Shown here piece after piece: positions 40,022-44,421 of a DNA stretch of 44,421 nt. Below the pieces are notes generated by a model. It ran no database searches, was not told the origin of the DNA, and worked only from the letters and a program-made list of their open reading frames with translations. Source of the DNA: a virus; the IMG/VR virus record IMGVR_UViG_3300032282_002981, positions 1-44,421 of that record; one strand, given 5' to 3'. Position 1 is the stretch's first letter; each line of letters starts with the position of its first letter. The translations under genes and the position numbers were made by a program.

Positions 40022-40486
40022 TCATTTTGAAATAGGTTTTTTGGGCCAAATTACTGAGGTTATGCTTGCATTGTCTGTGATATCGCGTAGTGCTTGACGA
40101 TATTGATCCCACTCTGTAGCCCATTCTTCTGAACGATTTTTCCTTACTGACGGTAATTCTACCCAGTCAGACTCAGTTAAAAATCTATCTCTTTCTGTGC
40201 GTAATTGTACCCATGCTGTGTCAATTGATTCCTGTATTTCCTCTGAAGTATAGTTTACAATTTCAAAAGATTCTCGTACTTGAGATTCTTCTATCACATA
40301 ATGTGTGACTAGATATTGCGTTGCTTTGTTGTACAGAGGAATGCTATCAGTTACTACAGGATACCATCCTATCTCTGCCAATGATTCATTGGGTAAAAGA
40401 TCAAGCCGCGAAACATTTTCCCAATTTTCTGGCAGGGTTCGTGGACCTTCTAAAATTTCTCTATTTTTTACAAGCGCATATATCAT
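40022..40486 (-). CDS. Tail-fibre assembly chaperone-like protein (Phage_tail_APC type)
   Basis: 154 aa. The C-terminal half matches the tail assembly chaperone pattern: IDTAWVQLRTERDRFLTESD, then W, followed by EWDQYRQALRDI. The N-terminal half (MIYALVKNREILEGPRTLPE, IGWYPVVTD) is a small beta domain also usual in this group. Such proteins help fold or trimerise adjacent fibres. It sits 1 nt downstream of the propeller gene with no ribosome site of its own, implying translational coupling. The exact client cannot be told; the large fibre gene downstream and those upstream are candidates. Confidence 0.75.
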   Translation of the reverse strand: MIYALVKNREILEGPRTLPENWENVSRLDLLPNESLAEIGWYPVVTDSIPLYNKATQYLVTHYVIEESQVRESFEIVNYTSEEIQESIDTAWVQLRTERDRFLTESDWVELPSVRKNRSEEWATEWDQYRQALRDITDNASITSVIWPKKPISK

Positions 40487-40487
40487 G

Positions 40488-42014
40488 TTAGTTGTACTTA
40501 TTAACGTAATCAGTTGATTCAGCCGTCACAGTTGTTGAGATAGACACAGCCGAGGCGCTAGTATCTACCATTGTTGCAAAATGTGTGCTGTTGGTTCCAA
40601 CATAGTTTGTTGCAACCATAGTTGTTCGTGTTATATCTACTATTTTTATGGCACGGCGATTACCAACAAAGGTGCCTACATAACTACCATTGGTTAGAAG
40701 TTTTCCATCTTTATCAAATTTAAGTTGTAGCGTTTGCCATTGTCCGTTGTTATCTACGCTAGTCAATCCTGGATCAACTACATCGCACACAGCATTTACA
40801 TAAATGATATTCTTGTTTATACCAATAGCCCAGCCATCACTGATACCAATGACTGCACCTGTATCTTGTCGTATAACATCTATTGCCTTGAGCCAGCGCC
40901 AATCTGCATCTCCCCAATTTATCTTACCAATGATGCATCGTGTATCTGAACTAGTGTAGCCTGATAATGATCTCGAACCGTAGGTGATATAGATATTACT
41001 GTCATTATCTACTACAATAGATTCAGCACTTAGTCCTAAATTAGTAGATGTTGCAGTTGTTACTGAGCCAGCATAGGTAGGACGATCAACTGAAAGATAA
41101 TCCATCCTGGCGCCGCTTGCTGGAACACGTACTATCAATGTTTGGGAAACAGTTGCACGATTGGCAGCAATGAATACTGTACCATTGTAATCCACATGCA
41201 TTGCTGGTCCAGAGGTGCTAGTGTTAAATGTACCAAATCCAGAGGTTACTTTTCCCCAGACCCGAGAAAAATCAGTCTTAGAAAATTTAGTAACAGAAAG
41301 CTGATTGCCTATATATGTTCCAACATATAGATAATTTCCAAACTGCTCTAATGCTAAAATAGGGTTTTGATTTCCATAATTAGTAGCGTCGCCGTTGCCT
41401 GATGTTTTGCTTATTACAACTGCTCCAGTTGATCCGTTGATTTTGGTCAATCCCATATAGCTAGTAGATGTACCACTTGCTTGTATATCGCATGCTACAT
41501 ATATTGAATTGTCAGCTGAATCGTATACAGCAAAAGGAGAGGATCGTCCCATTGTTGCTCCTCTGATTAGCAAGTTCTCATATCTATACTGCCACTGTAG
41601 TGCATGAGACGACATATCAAATTTTGAAACGATCAGATAGTTGTAGCCAAGGGCATTAGAAAGATTACTAACGGCAACAATGTAGTAGTAACTAGCAGTA
41701 CTGTCTGGAAATACGCTGACTATCGTCCAAGGTTTTTCTATAGCGCCCTGACCTGTTGTATTATATCTTGACCAAACTATACTCCCAGATGAATCTAATT
41801 TTACCCATCTGGTAAGATAGGTAGAAGTATACCCGTCTCCTATTGCCAGGTACTGATTATCAGATGAATCAAATCTGGGACGATATCTAATGATTCGAGC
41901 GTCTGTGGCTGCTGACTGATTTGCAGTTGTGCGCTCATAACTCAGCGCCTTGTATACCGGTGGCACGTAGTTAGATTGCTCAGCAATTATTGCTAGTACA
42001 GCCGGCCTGGTCAT
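40488..42014 (-). CDS. Beta-propeller virion protein (508 aa)
   Basis: Looks like a six- to eight-bladed propeller of PQQ/WD-like strand groups: repeated segments such as WVKLDSSGSIVWSRYN, IVSKFDMSSHALQWQYRY, LTKINGSTGAVVISK, VTKFSKTDFSRVWGKV and LQLKFDKDGKLLTNGSY follow the (V/L)xKxDxxGxxxW pattern. No signal peptide or catalytic motif. It overlaps the fibre gene upstream by 4 nt (ATGA) and uses AGGA as ribosome site. Probably a fibre-tip, baseplate or receptor-binding accessory; propellers in this place are inferred to bind surface ligands. Confidence 0.75.
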   Translation of the reverse strand: MTRPAVLAIIAEQSNYVPPVYKALSYERTTANQSAATDARIIRYRPRFDSSDNQYLAIGDGYTSTYLTRWVKLDSSGSIVWSRYNTTGQGAIEKPWTIVSVFPDSTASYYYIVAVSNLSNALGYNYLIVSKFDMSSHALQWQYRYENLLIRGATMGRSSPFAVYDSADNSIYVACDIQASGTSTSYMGLTKINGSTGAVVISKTSGNGDATNYGNQNPILALEQFGNYLYVGTYIGNQLSVTKFSKTDFSRVWGKVTSGFGTFNTSTSGPAMHVDYNGTVFIAANRATVSQTLIVRVPASGARMDYLSVDRPTYAGSVTTATSTNLGLSAESIVVDNDSNIYITYGSRSLSGYTSSDTRCIIGKINWGDADWRWLKAIDVIRQDTGAVIGISDGWAIGINKNIIYVNAVCDVVDPGLTSVDNNGQWQTLQLKFDKDGKLLTNGSYVGTFVGNRRAIKIVDITRTTMVATNYVGTNSTHFATMVDTSASAVSISTTVTAESTDYVNKYN

Positions 42015-44421
42015 CTACTGTCCTGCTGAATTATTGTGCCGCGCCATGTTGTACCACCATCCCTAGAAATGAATACTAATAAGTCAACACCACTTACTGT
42101 AAATGTCGGAGGAGATCCTCCTGGCCATTTTACACTTGTTGGCCAAGTAATACTGTATGCACCTGGGTTAGTCAATTCCATCATGATCACATTGACAGGT
42201 GTAGTTGTATCAGCAGTGAAATATGCCGTGACTGTACCAGTTAGTGTTGCGCTAAAATGAGAAGCAGAACTTGCATCAAATATTATAGGTCCTGTAATAT
42301 TTCCCAATGCTGAAGTTGGAAATGGTTGATTGCCCGGGCGCCAGTATGTGCCATTCCAATAAAGTATGTTGTTTGCAACCGGAACAACAGATGTTGTATT
42401 AACGTCAGATAATTTGTCTATGCTGTTAGCACTTGTAATAACGGTAGAATCAACCGCTATTGCACCAGTTGAACTATTATAACTGATACCGGTTCCTTGG
42501 CTAAAGAGACCTCTTACTGCCGAGTTGTCTAACGTAAATGCACCAGTACTGCTATTATAGGAGACTCCAGACGACCCACTTAATAATCCTCTAACAGAAG
42601 TTGAAAAATCTGAAACTTGGCTAGCAGTAATAGATATATCTGAGGCCGAGGCTGCTGTTAGCCTGCCCTTGGAATCAACAGTTATGGTTAAAGTTTTGCT
42701 AGATGATCCATATGAGGCTGCTGTAACTGATGTATTTGCTAATGTTGTTGCAATTGATGTTGTACCTGATCCTGTTATGTCTCCTGTTAGAGAAATACTT
42801 TGGTTAGCTGTAAGATATGCAATTGATGATCCAGATGTAACACGGCCATATATATCTACTGCTAGACTGTTATATGTTCCTGCACTGACACCAGTTGTAG
42901 CTAAATCAATATTATCTGTATTAACAACAATCCTGGTGCTAGAGGCGGTACCTACGTCAATCGTATTGCCTGTTTTAGACATACCTGCACCAGCAGTAAT
43001 TTGCCCAGCACCTGAAAACTGTACCCATGTTATCGCTGTTGTTTCCAAGGTGCCGCCTGGATTTACTGTACAAACAAATCCGTTATCTCCGTTAGCTGTT
43101 CCTTGCTCAACAAACACAAAAGCTGAAACTAAATTATCCCATACACCTGTATCTGCTGTTCTAGACCACAATCCAGATTGAACATTATAAAGTCCATTTT
43201 GTGCTGGATTGGACTGATTTTTAACCAATACTTTATCGTTAGCTACTACTGAAATATCATCTATAGTCTGCGCACCCGATAAAGTGATTGGTCCTGTAGT
43301 TGCCGCCTTTACAGAAGGTTTAATGTCAAGTCCTTGCACAACTCCATCAACATAACTTTTATTGGCAGCGTCTGTATCATTGCTAGGGGTGCCTAGTCCA
43401 GTTATCTTATTGGTACCCATGGCGATAGCACCTGACATAGTGCCACCAGATAGGTTTAGTTTAAGTCCAAGACCATCGTCGGTATATTTTTTAGTAGAGG
43501 CATCTTGTGCTAAGGTTGGGTCACCTAGTCCAGTTATCTTATTGGTGCCCATTGCGATAGCACCTGACATAGTGCCACCTGATAGGCTTAACTTAGTGTC
43601 TGTATAATTTTTAGTAGCGGCGTCTTGTGCTAATGTTGGGTCACCTAGTCCAGTTATCTTATTGGTACCCATTGCGATAGCACCTGACATAGTGCCACCA
43701 GTCAGATTTAATTTCAATGCTAGGCTGTTGTCTACTTCTGTTTTAGTATAAGCATCTGTAATTGCATAACCAGATATGGTTGTTGGATTGGTACCTGTTG
43801 TTATTCTACCATACACATCTACTGTCAACGAACGATAGGTACCAGCAGTTACCCCGGTTGTTGCTAAATCAAGTGTAGCTGTTCCTGATCCTGTTGATAC
43901 CGTTAGTCTGCTTGTATTAGATGTTGCAACTGATAATATGCCAGTGTTTGAAATTACACCCGATGTAGAATTATAGTTTATACCAGATCCAGCAGAAACA
44001 GATTGTCTTGCCCTGGCTGTGGTAAAGAACAATGCCGTAACTGCTTCGTCTATATCTGATGACTTGATTAATTTTCCTGAGGCATTGGTAACTGTATATC
44101 CAAGATAACCTGCATTATCTGTTAGCGTGATTCCGCCTAGTTTAATATTTCTGTTAACCCAAAGATCTCTCCAACGCTTTGCAGTTGTACCAAAATCATA
44201 AGTGTTGGTTGTAGCAGGGTAAGATACAAAATCAATATTTTGCATCCTATCAATGAAATGTGCTTTGCTGAAATAATAATTTGTCACACCTTCTGGCAAC
44301 TGGTCTGTGTTTTGCAACACAATACCACCATTGGGATTTCCACCTGTTAGATACCCGTCACCTGTGTAAGCATGATAGCCATATACTATCTGTCCGTCGC
44401 TAGCGTAAGCTGTATATCCAG
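42011..44421 (-). CDS. Tail fibre protein, 5' end beyond the window (803+ codons seen)
   Basis: The frame has no stop between 42011 and the right edge, and the reading from 44421 (GYTAYASDGQIVYGYH...) runs straight into the LPEGVTNYYFSKAHF segment, so the GTG at 44320 is not the real start. Fibre signatures: NLGSS-type replaced by YDFGTTAKRWRDLWVNRNIK, TARARQSVSAGSGINYNSTS, three LSGGTMSGAIAMGTNKITGL repeats, and a C-terminal domain ending WPGGSPPTFTVSG, VDLLVFISRDGGTTWRG that is common in marine phage fibres. Overlaps the propeller gene start by 4 nt. Likely a long shaft with a C-terminal head domain. Confidence 0.85.
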   Translation of the reverse strand, partial: GYTAYASDGQIVYGYHAYTGDGYLTGGNPNGGIVLQNTDQLPEGVTNYYFSKAHFIDRMQNIDFVSYPATTNTYDFGTTAKRWRDLWVNRNIKLGGITLTDNAGYLGYTVTNASGKLIKSSDIDEAVTALFFTTARARQSVSAGSGINYNSTSGVISNTGILSVATSNTSRLTVSTGSGTATLDLATTGVTAGTYRSLTVDVYGRITTGTNPTTISGYAITDAYTKTEVDNSLALKLNLTGGTMSGAIAMGTNKITGLGDPTLAQDAATKNYTDTKLSLSGGTMSGAIAMGTNKITGLGDPTLAQDASTKKYTDDGLGLKLNLSGGTMSGAIAMGTNKITGLGTPSNDTDAANKSYVDGVVQGLDIKPSVKAATTGPITLSGAQTIDDISVVANDKVLVKNQSNPAQNGLYNVQSGLWSRTADTGVWDNLVSAFVFVEQGTANGDNGFVCTVNPGGTLETTAITWVQFSGAGQITAGAGMSKTGNTIDVGTASSTRIVVNTDNIDLATTGVSAGTYNSLAVDIYGRVTSGSSIAYLTANQSISLTGDITGSGTTSIATTLANTSVTAASYGSSSKTLTITVDSKGRLTAASASDISITASQVSDFSTSVRGLLSGSSGVSYNSSTGAFTLDNSAVRGLFSQGTGISYNSSTGAIAVDSTVITSANSIDKLSDVNTTSVVPVANNILYWNGTYWRPGNQPFPTSALGNITGPIIFDASSASHFSATLTGTVTAYFTADTTTPVNVIMMELTNPGAYSITWPTSVKWPGGSPPTFTVSGVDLLVFISRDGGTTWRGTIIQQDSR
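43392..43710 (-). repeat. Three near-identical ~65-bp repeats in the fibre gene
   Basis: Units starting at 43392, 43524 and 43644 (spacing 132 and 120 bp) each encode GGTMSGAIAMGTNKITGLG with only a few base changes, mostly at third positions. The near identity at DNA level suggests recent copying or gene conversion. Confidence 0.88.

Noticed and set aside
42011-44320. GTG at 44320 as the start of the right-hand fibre gene
   Set aside because: The frame continues without a stop to the window edge with fibre-like sequence, so the true start is outside.

Overview
The window is a 44.4 kb piece of a lytic T4-like myovirus genome, probably from an uncultured marine phage. The diagnostic genes are the terminase pair gp16/gp17, neck proteins gp13/gp14, tail terminator gp15, sheath gp18, tube gp19, head-completion protein gp4, dNMP kinase gp1, the gp32 single-stranded DNA binding protein and the UvsX recombinase. 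Very large tail-fibre-like proteins of the kind seen in marine cyanophages, a phage-type flavin halogenase and a heme oxygenase/bilin reductase pair point to the sea. The sequence does not fix the host: a cyanobacterium is possible, but no photosystem gene is present, and phage bilin reductases are also known from metagenomic phages whose hosts are uncertain.

Layout. Positions 1-16.2 kb are almost wholly on the minus strand: uvsX (cut by the window edge), gp32, terminase and head/tail genes, gp1, gp13, then a 421-aa unknown and three small genes with their own promoters. From 16.3 to 19.6 kb the strand flips to plus for gp14, gp15, a Nudix hydrolase and a small unknown. From 26.8 kb down to 19.5 kb a tightly packed minus-strand run of eight genes encodes a two-domain Fe-S-like/methyltransferase protein, a flavin-dependent halogenase, a 2OG-Fe(II) oxygenase, an unknown, a cupin, a DUF401-type membrane transporter, a heme oxygenase and a ferredoxin-dependent bilin reductase. 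This is the most unusual part of the window. From 26.9 kb to the right edge are virion and tail-fibre genes on the minus strand, including a tandem fibre duplication, a 2037-aa protein with a cupredoxin-like N-terminus, a beta-propeller protein and a fibre gene running off the right edge.

Regulation is unusually readable. Five host-like promoters (TTGAC(A/C/G), exactly 17 bp, then a TATAAT-like box) precede gp32, gp1 and the small-gene cassette; T4-late-like boxes (NATAAATA and close variants) precede gp13, gp14, gp18, gp19 and several fibre genes. In several leaders the -10 box sits inside or beside a hairpin whose 3' arm carries the ribosome binding site, so transcripts started locally would have a free site and read-through transcripts a masked one. 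The gp32 leader looks like an autogenous operator (5' hairpin plus four TAGG repeats). gp1 appears to be leaderless.

No stretch above about 150 bases lacks a gene. No tRNA, CRISPR array, insertion sequence, integrase or reverse transcriptase was seen.
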